Of a stretch of DNA of 64,000 nt, positions 18,048 through 25,428 are shown piece by piece. A model generated the notes under the pieces. The model saw only the letters and a list, made by a program, of their open reading frames with translations, had not been told where the DNA came from and made no database searches. This DNA is from Desulfonispora thiosulfatigenes DSM 11270 (lineage in GTDB: Bacteria > Bacillota > Peptococcia > Peptococcales > Desulfonisporaceae), in contig NZ_FWWT01000022.1 in assembly GCF_900176035.1 (NCBI RefSeq), positions 372,001 through 436,000 on the forward strand, read 5' to 3'. Each line of letters opens with the position of its first letter. Within the stretch, counting starts at the first letter, position 1. The position numbers and the translations under genes are program-made.

Positions 18048-18231
18048 TTTTTATACCCTCCCTAGCCCAGATTTCATGAATCCGATTAAATCCTTCACCA
18101 GTTTCAAGATTAACTTTTACTATTGGATTTTGAAATTGTTTTTCTAATTGATCTAAAGAATTAAACTTTGGCAGATAATTAAGGGCTTGTCCAAACCAGT
18201 TATTAGCTTTATTTTCTTTTTTAGCTGGCAT
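18031..18231 (-). CDS. Unknown small phage protein, 66 residues
   Basis: It starts MPAKKENKANNWFGQALNYL with an acidic/basic mix and no motif that I recognise. It lies 14 bases after ssb in the early operon and overlaps the zinc-ribbon gene. The place after SSB suggests a replication-block accessory role. Confidence 0.6.
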   Translation of the reverse strand: MPAKKENKANNWFGQALNYLPKFNSLDQLEKQFQNPIVKVNLETGEGFNRIHEIWAREGIKNGEMQ

Positions 18232-18245
18232 TTAAAATCACCCTC

Positions 18246-18641
18246 CTAAAACGGAATATCATCCTCGTTAAAATCTACTTCGTGCCCAAATTCATTTGAG
18301 TTATCAACAATCTTGTCCTTATTTTTGCGATTATCTAGAAATTCCACACTATTTGCTACTACCTCAGTTACCCACCGTTTCTGGCCTTCATCCGTCTCAT
18401 AGGTACGCACTTGTAAACGACCATCAATTGCTACTTGTGAGCCTTTACCAAGATAAGTAGCACAGTTTTCTGCAGGTTTACCCCAAACTTGTATAGGGAT
18501 AAAGTCTGCTTCTTTCTTACCATCTTGGTTAGCAAATGGTCTATTAACTGCTAAGGTAAAATTAGCTACACCCTTACCGTTAGGCGTAAATCTTAGCTCA
18601 GGATCTTTAGTCAAACGACCTATCAAAACAACTTTATTCAT
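18246..18641 (-). CDS. ssb: Single-stranded DNA-binding protein
   Basis: 131 residues. The OB-fold is clear: [19 protein letters not shown] at the start, [31 protein letters not shown] and a C-terminal acidic tail DEDDIPF-like (NEDDIPF), which recruits partner proteins. The linker is shorter than in host SSB, as is usual for phage versions. It protects single strands during phage replication and probably works with RecT and the YqaJ exonuclease encoded upstream. Confidence 0.95.
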   Translation of the reverse strand: MNKVVLIGRLTKDPELRFTPNGKGVANFTLAVNRPFANQDGKKEADFIPIQVWGKPAENCATYLGKGSQVAIDGRLQVRTYETDEGQKRWVTEVVANSVEFLDNRKNKDKIVDNSNEFGHEVDFNEDDIPF

Positions 18642-18658
18642 GGTTTTATCACCCTTTC

Positions 18659-19465
18659 CTACTCAACCAAATAATCTAAATCACGTATTTTATTAGTCGT
18701 TGAAAACTCACCACTGCCATTAGGCTTGTGGCTTTTTTTGCTAAAGACATTGCTATTTCTTTTTTCAAACTCAGCCTTAGCAAGCTTTGCTTGTTCTATT
18801 GTTTTAATCCCGCTCTTTTGCCAGTTCAGTAGAATTTTATCTATGTACCCAATGCTACGTACATTCCTACCCAATGCTTCGCTAACCGCAAACTTAATTA
18901 AATCGTCTAGAAATATCTCTTGCCATTCAGAAACAGTTTGTAGTTGAGTAGGGCTTAAGAGAAATCCAAACTCCTGTTCAATGAATTTGAAAATGGTCGC
19001 GTGCTCGTCTACTACTAGTAATTTAGTTTCGTTTAGTTTAGTTTCGTTTAGTTTATCTAATGTGGCATGGTTGTAGGCATAACTGTCGGCACACTTGTTG
19101 GCATGGTTGTCGGTATAACTGTCGGCACTATATGCCGACAAATCTTTATTGATATCTTTGTTGGCATGTTTGTAGGCACTATATGCCGACAAGGATATCA
19201 TTGAATATATAGCAGCTTGATTGCCTTTTCTCTGTTTCCAGTCAATTCTTCCCTTTTGCTTTAGTTCATTTCTAGCTTTAGAAATTGTTCTTTCAGCTAA
19301 TCCTGTCTTAACACATAACACCGATATGGCTACAGCAAACTCGGCTGTCCATCCAGCCTTATTGTTTATGTGCATTAAGGCATGCCATAAGACAATACTA
19401 GATGTAGACAATGAATTTGTTTCGAGCCAATCATAGAATGCATTAAGTTCTTTTAAATAGTTCAC
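18659..19465 (-). CDS. DnaD-like phage replication initiator (replisome organiser)
   Basis: 268 residues. The N-terminal winged helix (residues 1-95: [40 protein letters not shown]) is like DnaD and phage replisome organisers. The middle (about 100-150) is a low-complexity repeat of SAYSAD-like and NHAN units. The C-terminal DnaD domain has [17 protein letters not shown] and ends in a variable tail. The repeat region is also a set of DNA iterons, so the gene probably carries its own origin. It would load the host helicase; no phage helicase or loader gene is seen next to it. Confidence 0.85.
   Translation of the reverse strand: MNYLKELNAFYDWLETNSLSTSSIVLWHALMHINNKAGWTAEFAVAISVLCVKTGLAERTISKARNELKQKGRIDWKQRKGNQAAIYSMISLSAYSAYKHANKDINKDLSAYSADSYTDNHANKCADSYAYNHATLDKLNETKLNETKLLVVDEHATIFKFIEQEFGFLLSPTQLQTVSEWQEIFLDDLIKFAVSEALGRNVRSIGYIDKILLNWQKSGIKTIEQAKLAKAEFEKRNSNVFSKKSHKPNGSGEFSTTNKIRDLDYLVE
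19020..19192. repeat. Iteron cluster, candidate phage replication origin
   Basis: Inside the initiator gene lie three long units: 19062-19092, 19099-19142 and 19161-19192. Each starts TGGCATG.TTGT.GG and ends in TGTCGGCA or the palindrome-like GGCACTATATGCCGACAA. Next to them (19022-19055) is an AT-rich TTTAGTTTCG repeat suited to strand opening. Initiator-internal origins are known in SPP1-like and lambdoid phages. The repeats are read directly; origin activity is inferred. Confidence 0.65.
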
Positions 19466-19492
19466 GTTATCACCCCGAATAGTGGTGTTTAG

Positions 19493-19609
19493 TTATGCTG
19501 CTTTCTGTAACCTTTGTATTTCTTCACAAGCCTCTAACGTTGCCCTTTGAACCTTTAAATATAAATTGAAATCCTTTACCTTTCCGTTAAACCTTAATAT
19601 ACAGAACAT
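19493..19609 (-). CDS. Small unknown phage protein, 38 residues
   Basis: ATG at 19609 has an excellent AAAGGAGG eight bases upstream. The peptide MFCILRFNGKVKDFN continues as an amphipathic helix, ATLEACEEIQRLQKAA. It lies between recT and the initiator gene. No family is recognised. Confidence 0.55.
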   Translation of the reverse strand: MFCILRFNGKVKDFNLYLKVQRATLEACEEIQRLQKAA

Positions 19610-19663
19610 ATGGTTTTCCTCCTTTTGATAAAAGCAGGTAGGGTTTTACACCCTACGCTATTA

Positions 19664-20500
19664 TTAAAATTCTGTAGGTTCTAATTGTGAATCTGGTTCA
19701 CTTTCTACTGTGCTATTTTCAACTGCCTCATATTCGACCTCAAATACATTTTCATCTTGTATCTCTGTCATATTCTCGGATATCTCAGTCTTAATTGACC
19801 CATCCTCTGTAACTTGTTTTACAAATTCAACTTTAATAGGAGCATATTTAAGAACTTTTTTAAGTACCGTTTTCTTAGCCATTTCATCAAAATTATTAGA
19901 CCAGGGACTATACTTGCTATTAAACCCTTGGCTATATTTACGTGCATGGTTTGTAATATCATCCTTGCTCATTACCTCAAAGCCAAATCCACCATTTACA
20001 AGCTTAAAAACTGCATAATAGGCAATTGTATTACCTCTATTATTAGAGGCTGGTTTATGCACTAAATTTGGTTCTAAACCAAACTCATATTCAAATACAT
20101 CATTTTCATAAACCTCTTTAGCATATATATTTGTAAACTCTCCTGATCTATGAGCAAGATCAATCATACCTTTGTATCCCAGTTGAAACTGTACCTCTGG
20201 AACGCCTTTATTTCGATATGGTATTAAATAAGCTTGTCCCAGTGGAGTATTCGGTTCCAATCCTAATTGTGCTGCATTCATTAAAGCACCCATGAAACTC
20301 TTTGGTGTACATTCTGCAAGAGCAGGATTAACGCTTATTGCACTTAATGCCATTCTGGTAAATCTTTCTGGAGTAATAACACTAGGTAATGCCTTTTTTA
20401 TTTCTGGCTCCATTACCTTAATCCAATCCTTCATATTTTTAGGTTCTTTACTTGTTTGTACCGCACCAGCCTTATTTGCTAAAGCATTTTTAACACTCAT
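19664..20500 (-). CDS. recT: RecT single-strand annealing protein
   Basis: 278 residues. The RecT core is clear: FTRMALSAISVNPALAECTP, SFMGALMNAAQLGLEPNTPLGQ, AYLIPY and EVQFQLGYKGMIDLAHRSG. The acidic C-terminal tail (DENVFEVEYEAVENS) is typical. It anneals resected phage DNA ends. It is paired with the YqaJ exonuclease gene 15 bases upstream, forming a RecET-type recombination module; the skin element of B. subtilis carries the same pair (yqaJK). Confidence 0.95.
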   Translation of the reverse strand: MSVKNALANKAGAVQTSKEPKNMKDWIKVMEPEIKKALPSVITPERFTRMALSAISVNPALAECTPKSFMGALMNAAQLGLEPNTPLGQAYLIPYRNKGVPEVQFQLGYKGMIDLAHRSGEFTNIYAKEVYENDVFEYEFGLEPNLVHKPASNNRGNTIAYYAVFKLVNGGFGFEVMSKDDITNHARKYSQGFNSKYSPWSNNFDEMAKKTVLKKVLKYAPIKVEFVKQVTEDGSIKTEISENMTEIQDENVFEVEYEAVENSTVESEPDSQLEPTEF

Positions 20501-20515
20501 TTTTAAACCCCCTAA

Positions 20516-21448
20516 TTATTTAATTTGAAATCTTCTATAGGAACTTGTATTTACATATTGATCATATAAATCTGGGTAGTCTTTTTTAAATTCTTTAGAA
20601 TCAAATCTATTAGAATTAATTGTTTTCCACGTAACCTTTTTATCTCTAATAATGGCTGTTTCAAAATCACCCATCCCTACTTGAATAACCTGTTCAATTT
20701 GCGATTTTTCTAGTTCTAATTTTTTAATCATTTCTGCAATTTCGGCTCTTCTGTCAATGTGGTTAATATAATCATCTTCAAGATCTATGAAACTATCTGG
20801 TGTAGAATTTGGGTACATCATCTTTATTAAATTCCCAGCATCTTCTGATCCATCTGGAGCTGGAATTATTTTAGGTACTATATGATTTTCCCAGAAATCT
20901 TTTTCTATCTTGATTAGGTAATTAATTATTTCTTCATCACGTTCAATTTTTTTATAAACAAACTTTTCATTTCCAATTAAACATGCTATCCACCAAGCTT
21001 TATATCCAGTTACCGCCATATAGTGATGACATTGGATTTCATAATGAGCAGGTATGTTATCATCTTCCCAATCTTTTCTGGAATATGAATTAGTAGTTTT
21101 GCATTCCAGTCCTTCTTTTTCTCCTACTACCAAACGGTCTACATTTGCAAACATAAATTCATTTTCAGAGTGTGCTAAAATTGCATTTCTCTTTCTAACT
21201 TTTAAGCCTGTAGCTTCTTCAAATCTAGTTGCTACATAATCCTCTAAATCTCTACCGACTCTCATTCTCTCATTGTCTTCAACCTCTTCACCTTGACCGA
21301 TTTTATCTAAGTAAACAGATATAGGACTTTTCCAAGGATTTAATCCTGCAATAGCTGCTGCATCCGACCCACCTATTCCTTTTTGTCTCCACTTTAACCA
21401 TTCCCCATGATCCATATCCTTTGTTGATACTAAAGTAATTGCTTGCAT
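20516..21448 (-). CDS. yqaJ: YqaJ-type viral exonuclease
   Basis: 310 residues. Motifs of the YqaJ/lambda-exonuclease fold: WRQKGIGGSDAAAIAGLNPW near residue 21, RVGRDLEDYVATRFEEATG, FANVDRLVV, then GLECKTTNSYSRKDW (the Glu-Cys-Lys active site E-x-K) and HYEIQCHHYMAVTG. It resects double-strand ends to feed RecT. It overlaps the upstream zinc-ribbon gene by one base. The length is normal for the family. Confidence 0.93.
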   Translation of the reverse strand: MQAITLVSTKDMDHGEWLKWRQKGIGGSDAAAIAGLNPWKSPISVYLDKIGQGEEVEDNERMRVGRDLEDYVATRFEEATGLKVRKRNAILAHSENEFMFANVDRLVVGEKEGLECKTTNSYSRKDWEDDNIPAHYEIQCHHYMAVTGYKAWWIACLIGNEKFVYKKIERDEEIINYLIKIEKDFWENHIVPKIIPAPDGSEDAGNLIKMMYPNSTPDSFIDLEDDYINHIDRRAEIAEMIKKLELEKSQIEQVIQVGMGDFETAIIRDKKVTWKTINSNRFDSKEFKKDYPDLYDQYVNTSSYRRFQIK

Positions 21449-21744
21449 TATTTATCCCCCCATCCACACATAGGACAAAAGACTTCATTGCCTCTTTCAT
21501 ATGCAGGAGATCCAAAGTATTCACCAGCACAATTTATAAAAGTAGTGATTTCAAGCTTTGAAAAACAATCAGGACATCTGCTTTGTAAGATACAATCTCT
21601 AGAAATTCTTTCAGCTAACTTTTGGGCTACATCTTGACCATTGTTATTAAGGTATTCGGCAATATCTTTTAAATAGCTAAGTTGTTCTTTCCCGTTCATA
21701 TCCCCTAATGAGCTTTCAAGTGCATCTATAATCTCATGTTTCAT
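21448..21744 (-). CDS. Unknown small protein with zinc ribbon, early phage operon
   Basis: 98 residues. The N-terminal half is helical (LSYLKDIAEYLNNNGQDVAQ). The C-terminal half has CPDC and later CPMCGW, so a four-Cys zinc ribbon is likely. Similar proteins with a terminal CPxCG are common next to yqaJ in phages. No enzymatic motif is visible. Confidence 0.65.
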   Translation of the reverse strand: MKHEIIDALESSLGDMNGKEQLSYLKDIAEYLNNNGQDVAQKLAERISRDCILQSRCPDCFSKLEITTFINCAGEYFGSPAYERGNEVFCPMCGWGDK

Positions 21745-21762
21745 GCGATAACCTCCCCTTTT

Positions 21763-22074
21763 CTAAGCATATAAAGGCTCTCTTTCTTCTCCGTTTGGCC
21801 ATATTTCGATTAAACATTCTTTACAGTAATAAACCTTAAGAGATCTAATATCAGTACAGCTAATAACCTCGTTCACGGTGTGTTTATGCTTGCAAATTGG
21901 GCAAATTGGTTTAGGTTTTTCTTTTTTAGGGACATTCCTTTTAATAAATAAATGCACTGTTCCATATTTAATATTAAGTACTTTTGATATTTCCCTAATT
22001 GATTTACCCTCTTCAGTTCGTAAAAATATAATATTTTTTACATCATTTTTAGTAATGTCTTTAAACCCTTTCAT
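21763..22074 (-). CDS. Small HTH and zinc-finger phage protein
   Basis: About 103 residues from ATG 22074, chosen over the upstream codons because GGAGCG lies in front. The N-terminal part, EEGKSIREISKVLNIKYGTVH, is a resolvase-like helix-turn-helix. Then CPICKHKH and YYCKEC form a four-ligand zinc site. It probably binds DNA. The target is unknown. Confidence 0.65.
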   Translation of the reverse strand: MKGFKDITKNDVKNIIFLRTEEGKSIREISKVLNIKYGTVHLFIKRNVPKKEKPKPICPICKHKHTVNEVISCTDIRSLKVYYCKECLIEIWPNGEEREPLYA

Positions 22075-22106
22075 TTTTTTCACGCTCCAAATATGGTATA
22101 ATACCA

Positions 22107-22673
22107 TTAGTTAGTTTTTTTAAGCGATCCTGTGTTCCCAGCACAGGGTCTTTTTTGTGTATAACCATTCCTTTGGCATTTTTCATTATGTTCTTGAATT
22201 AATCCAGATATATCAATCCATTTGCCTAAACTAATTTTCAAAGTTTCTATGTTATGCTCAACATCTAGAAATTGGTGTAGGCATTTTTTAAACTCTTTTA
22301 ACTCCTGGTCTGTAAAATCAGACTGACAATTCTTATTGACTGCAAGTTCTAACATATCTTTTAATACAGCCTGAGCCTCTGCCATTTCACCTGTTAGCTT
22401 TAAAAGCACACTTGCTGGATCAAGATTAACTTTGTCCAAAATCTCATAACTATAAGCCTTACCTATAGAACAATGCCAGCGACAATATTGTTGAGTGAGC
22501 CATGGATTTTGGCAAATTCGACTAATTTCTAAAACTATATCTGCTTGTGGTACTTGAACTTTTGTTTCGTATGCTTCTATGCTTCTATCTCCAATACCAA
22601 CTTTTTTGCCTAGCTCTTTTCTTGTAAATCCTTCATTGTCTCGTGATCTTCTAATTTCAGCTCCGATATGCAT
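22107..22673 (-). CDS. XRE-family regulator with long C-terminal domain
   Basis: 188 residues. Residues 1-65 form an XRE helix-turn-helix: IRRSRDNEGFTRKELGKKVGIGDRSIEAYE. A CRWHC motif follows near 84 and a helical domain fills the rest. Such proteins are common in clostridial prophage early operons. The end of the gene contains a 6-bp GC hairpin. It may regulate the early operon in which it lies. Confidence 0.75.
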   Translation of the reverse strand: MHIGAEIRRSRDNEGFTRKELGKKVGIGDRSIEAYETKVQVPQADIVLEISRICQNPWLTQQYCRWHCSIGKAYSYEILDKVNLDPASVLLKLTGEMAEAQAVLKDMLELAVNKNCQSDFTDQELKEFKKCLHQFLDVEHNIETLKISLGKWIDISGLIQEHNEKCQRNGYTQKRPCAGNTGSLKKTN

Positions 22674-22771
22674 TTTCTGTCCTCCTTTCCGATAACTTTT
22701 AGGAGTTAGATAGATATAATCCCCTGCTGTTTTTTGGTAAAATATAATTAAGTAATAAACGACCTCCCTTC

Positions 22772-23137
22772 CTAACTGGCTTGTCCTACCTTGCCAGTAA
22801 CCTGCAGGTTTTTATATATTTCCTTGAAAGCAACAGTTAATATTTGAGCTTCTAGTTCAGTAATTTGCATTTGTGCCTGGATAATTACATCTGGAAATGT
22901 TGGATTTTCATCTCCGAAAATATAGTCAAAGTTTAGACATGCTCCAGTAGCCTTTTGGTTATCTAGATTTTCAACTATAACTGCAAAACTTGAATTACCT
23001 GCTCCTGGTATTTCAACCACAGACATTCTTAAATTTGTTTTAGGTCCTACTGTTATGTAGTGGATAGAATCTAACTGTTTTACCCAAACATCTTTGATTT
23101 GATTGTTTACTTGAATAAAACTTTTAATCTCAAGCAC
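22772..23137 (-). CDS. Unknown phage protein, 121 residues
   Basis: A GTG start at 23137 follows GGGGGT. The sequence is balanced alpha/beta, with SIHYITVGPKTNLRMSVVEI and a C-terminal helix QITELEAQILTVAFKEIY. There is no signal peptide or motif. It lies early in the minus-strand operon. I do not recognise it. Confidence 0.55.
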   Translation of the reverse strand: MLEIKSFIQVNNQIKDVWVKQLDSIHYITVGPKTNLRMSVVEIPGAGNSSFAVIVENLDNQKATGACLNFDYIFGDENPTFPDVIIQAQMQITELEAQILTVAFKEIYKNLQVTGKVGQAS

Positions 23138-23168
23138 CTTTTTTACCCCCTTCTTTATTACACTTGTT

Positions 23169-23276
23169 CTAAATAGTTAGATGGCCTGTTAGCAGCATTA
23201 CCCCAGCTAGTAATAGTAAAGAGTAACATTTCCTATAACTTTCCTTCAATTTGTACCTTTTCTTTTGGTTCTTCAT
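23169..23276 (-). CDS. Tiny membrane peptide, 35 residues
   Basis: ATG at 23276 follows AAGGAGG. The peptide is a basic head (MKNQKKRYKLKESYRK) plus one hydrophobic helix (SLLLLAGVMLLTGHL). It could be a membrane-active small protein. The strong ribosome site supports that it is real. Confidence 0.5.
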   Translation of the reverse strand: MKNQKKRYKLKESYRKCYSLLLLAGVMLLTGHLTI

Positions 23277-23314
23277 GTCCAAACCTCCTTGTCCAAATTT
23301 ATCTTTAAGAAGGA

Positions 23315-23581
23315 CTAAGCCTTCTCTGCTTCAGCTTCTTCATTAAGCTTTAATTGCTCCTCGATTGATAATGAGTTCCAAATCGCCCATCCTGCCCTAT
23401 GAAATTCTTCTAGGATTATCTCCTTTTGTTCATCACTAATAGGTGGCGGAGCAACTACATGAACAGTTGTGTTACCAAACTTATAACTTGCATCATACTT
23501 TTTTGTCTTAGTATTCATATCATCACCCTTACCATATGTATGCGAGTGGTCAAGAGGGACTACCCTAGAATTTTTAAACAT
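23315..23581 (-). CDS. Unknown early phage protein, 88 residues
   Basis: The start ATG at 23581 has a very strong AAGGAGGTGA site; an internal ATG at 23518 after AAGGGTG could give a 67-residue form. It has APPPISDEQKEIILEEFHRAGW and an acidic C-terminus. Similar small proteins occur early in clostridial prophage operons. It is probably the first gene of the early operon, facing the divergent membrane protein gene. Confidence 0.6.
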   Translation of the reverse strand: MFKNSRVVPLDHSHTYGKGDDMNTKTKKYDASYKFGNTTVHVVAPPPISDEQKEIILEEFHRAGWAIWNSLSIEEQLKLNEEAEAEKA

Positions 23582-23681
23582 TTATCTCACCTCCTTACTA
23601 ATAAAATATCTTTACAGGTCTTCTCACCTTTCTAGCGAAATTAATAGTTGTCGAAGCTAATAAATTCGAAAGGAGGTGAAA

Positions 23682-24326
23682 ATAATAGAAAATCATACTC
23701 TCTTAGTTGCTGTCATACCAATAATAATTTCATTAATATCTTTATTGATAAGCATGATTAGTTATTATAAAAATGCTCCACCCATAGATATTGATATATT
23801 TGAAGAAGCTCTTTTTTATAAAGGTATTATTGGTTATCATAATGCTAATATGGATTTTATTCCGGTTATAGTTGCTTCAAATGACGCAAATGGTTTTGAA
23901 CTTGAATTTTGTATAATTAATATCAGAATAATAAATCCTAAAAACAGTCCAGTATCAATTTTTAATCTCCAAGTGTTAGATGAAAAAAACAACTTATTAA
24001 ACTACCATAAACAAATTGATATTCCTTATATCAGTGAAATTTCGAAATTAATAATTATTGATAAAAAGCAAACAAATAACACTTTAGGAATAAACTTGCC
24101 CTATAGTCATTACACGACTATTCCAGGCGGATGTTTTGCGCATTTAGATATTGTAATACCTATAAATGAAATAACTGAAAATGATTCTAAAGTAATCAAG
24201 GTTTTTTTCCGAGATAGTAGACGAACTTTTCTTACAGTAATAAAACGAAAACTTAAAAGTAACGCAAAACTTAAATATCCAATTCACTATAAAGAAATAA
24301 ACCTATCTTATCCTCCAAAGGGATAA
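23682..24326 (+). CDS. Unknown membrane-anchored protein, possible AUA start
   Basis: About 214 residues. An N-terminal hydrophobic helix (VAVIPIIISLISLLISMISYY) is followed by a beta-rich soluble domain with FELEFCIINIRIINPKNS. The only conventional start, GTG at 23676, lies inside the AAAGGAGGTG ribosome site. The codons correctly spaced from that site are ATA (23682, 23685), so a non-standard start is likely, or the true start is missing. It is a single plus-strand gene within the minus-strand early block, so it may be lysogenic cargo. The family is unknown. Confidence 0.55.
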   Translation: MIENHTLLVAVIPIIISLISLLISMISYYKNAPPIDIDIFEEALFYKGIIGYHNANMDFIPVIVASNDANGFELEFCIINIRIINPKNSPVSIFNLQVLDEKNNLLNYHKQIDIPYISEISKLIIIDKKQTNNTLGINLPYSHYTTIPGGCFAHLDIVIPINEITENDSKVIKVFFRDSRRTFLTVIKRKLKSNAKLKYPIHYKEINLSYPPKG

Positions 24327-24490
24327 ATTTTTGATCCCTTTGGTATAACGCTGTGATTTAGCATAAAATTGTTAAGTATGGGCTTTGTTTTTCTTACTAA
24401 TAATCTTCTCCCTGGCTGTTCTTGAACTCGCCCTTCCAGTTCAGCCACTCTCTTTTCTAATTCAGTAACTCTCTGTTTTAAACTATTCAC
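24308..24490 (-). CDS. Small coiled-coil protein overlapping convergent gene end
   Basis: 60 residues. The first 22 form a clear heptad coiled coil (LKQRVTELEKRVAELEGRV). The last codons overlap the end of the plus-strand membrane protein gene and lie in the hairpin AAAGGGAT...ATCCCTTT (24316-24341), which may terminate both transcripts. Translation is likely but not certain. Confidence 0.5.
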   Translation of the reverse strand: MNSLKQRVTELEKRVAELEGRVQEQPGRRLLVRKTKPILNNFMLNHSVIPKGSKIYPFGG

Positions 24491-24599
24491 TCCCCCACCC
24501 CTTTATCTCGTATGCAATATGGTTGTCCTTATTCCATAATTCTCCTATAATCTAAATACAAGCTCTGCCAAGCTGAGTACTTATGAAAGGAGAATATAA

Positions 24600-24764
24600 A
24601 TGTCTAGTTTAAAGAAACCTGGTACCGACAATGAACCAGCTGGCAAGTATAAAGAAGTTGGCCCTCGTGGTGGTGAAGTTAAAAATCCTAGAGTTATAGA
24701 AATTGACAAAGGCGACAGACTTCCACCTACCCAAGAAAAAGGTCATAAATGGAAAAAGATATGA
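24600..24764 (+). CDS. YjzC-like small protein
   Basis: 54 residues after GAAAGGAG. VGPRGGEVKNPRVIEIDKGDR and the end PPTQEKGHKWKKI match the YjzC family, small Firmicute proteins of unknown role. A strong terminator follows seven bases after the stop. It stands alone on the plus strand. Confidence 0.75.
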   Translation: MSSLKKPGTDNEPAGKYKEVGPRGGEVKNPRVIEIDKGDRLPPTQEKGHKWKKI

Positions 24765-24770
24765 CATTTC

Positions 24771-24802
24771 TTAAAAGCCATTGTTTCAGCAGTGGCTTTT
24801 AA
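24771..24802 (+). terminator. Terminator after YjzC-like gene
   Basis: TTAAAAGCCA pairs perfectly with TGGCTTTTAA around a 12-base loop. It is symmetric enough to act on both strands and overlaps the last codons of the next minus-strand gene. Confidence 0.7.
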
Positions 24803-24918
24803 ACCTCTATTTTCTTTCTTGAGGTGCACCAGCTTTTTCCTAAAAAATCAATTTGAATCCAAGCTTCCACATACTTAACCCCATTTTCTACATACTTAGT
24901 AATATAATGCTTTACCAC
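24799..24918 (-). CDS. Small phage protein, 39 residues
   Basis: A GTG at 24918 lies after AAAGGGGGTGG. The peptide VVKHYITKYVENGVKYVEAW continues IQIDFLGKSWCTSRKKIEV. The pattern KYxExGxKYxEAWIQ is familiar from small clostridial phage proteins near the lysogeny switch. The role is unknown. It follows the Cro-like gene. Confidence 0.6.
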   Translation of the reverse strand: MVKHYITKYVENGVKYVEAWIQIDFLGKSWCTSRKKIEV

Positions 24919-25026
24919 CCTTTCCACCCCCTTTCCAGTAATTCCAACAACCATATATTTAAGGCAATAACCTCATATTGATGAACGTTAATTTTTTTAT
25001 GTAGACTTAGATTAGGAGTATTGAGT

Positions 25027-25272
25027 TTAAATTACATGATTTTTATATTTTGGATTCTCCTTTTGTTCATCATGGTTTACATGGTTCGTAAAAAAAATCT
25101 CTTCTACTAGTAAATTTAGATAGTTAGCTATTTTTATAATTATATCTCCGCCAGGATTTGCAACACCTCTCTCAATATCTGATAAATATGGTCTGGAAAT
25201 TCCAATTGAATTAGCTAACTCGGTCTGCGTAATACTTTTATTTTTTCTGATTTCTCTAATTTTGTTCTTCAT
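25027..25272 (-). CDS. Cro-like XRE regulator
   Basis: 81 residues with one XRE helix-turn-helix: IREIRKNKSITQTELANSIG and ISRPYLSDIERGVANPGGD. It is transcribed divergently from the large repressor gene, from a perfect sigma-A promoter, the usual layout of a phage genetic switch. It heads the early minus-strand direction. A TGGTTTACA operator word also lies inside the gene (25073-25081), so it may autoregulate. Confidence 0.85.
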   Translation of the reverse strand: MKNKIREIRKNKSITQTELANSIGISRPYLSDIERGVANPGGDIIIKIANYLNLLVEEIFFTNHVNHDEQKENPKYKNHVI

Positions 25273-25397
25273 GGTTTACATACGACCCCTTTCTTGTACT
25301 CCTTGGTTTACACTTATTATAAAACACGTATGTTTTTATGTCAACTATGTTTAACAAGATGTTTCTCTTTTTACCTTGTTGTATTCTATGGGTTACA
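25271..25397. promoter_or_regulatory. Lysogeny operator cluster (TGGTTTACA sites)
   Basis: TGGTTTACA occurs at 25272-25280 and 25304-25312, with TGGGTTACA at 25389-25397 and a further copy at 25073-25081 inside the Cro-like gene, all in the same orientation. One overlaps the Cro-like start, one abuts its -10 and one lies between -35 and -10 of the repressor promoter. This suits shared control by both regulators. Confidence 0.65.
25316..25344 (-). promoter_or_regulatory. Consensus sigma-A promoter of Cro-like gene
   Basis: On the minus strand TTGACA (25344-25339), a 17-base spacer and TATAAT (25321-25316): a perfect consensus promoter. An operator word lies just downstream of the -10. It should be strong, so it must be repressed in the lysogen. 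Confidence 0.9.
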
Positions 25398-25404
25398 TTA
25401 AAAT
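25376..25404 (+). promoter_or_regulatory. Promoter of repressor gene
   Basis: TTGTTG (25376-25381), a 17-base spacer holding TGGGTTACA, then TAAAAT (25399-25404). It is weaker than the divergent promoter, and the operator in its spacer fits autoregulation. Confidence 0.65.
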
Positions 25405-25428
25405 ATAAATATAAGGTAGGTGAACACA

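Noticed and set aside
22125-22150. A terminator on the plus strand (CCTGTG...CACAGG plus T run)
   Set aside because: No plus-strand gene reads into it, and it lies inside the coding end of the XRE regulator gene; it may be coincidence.
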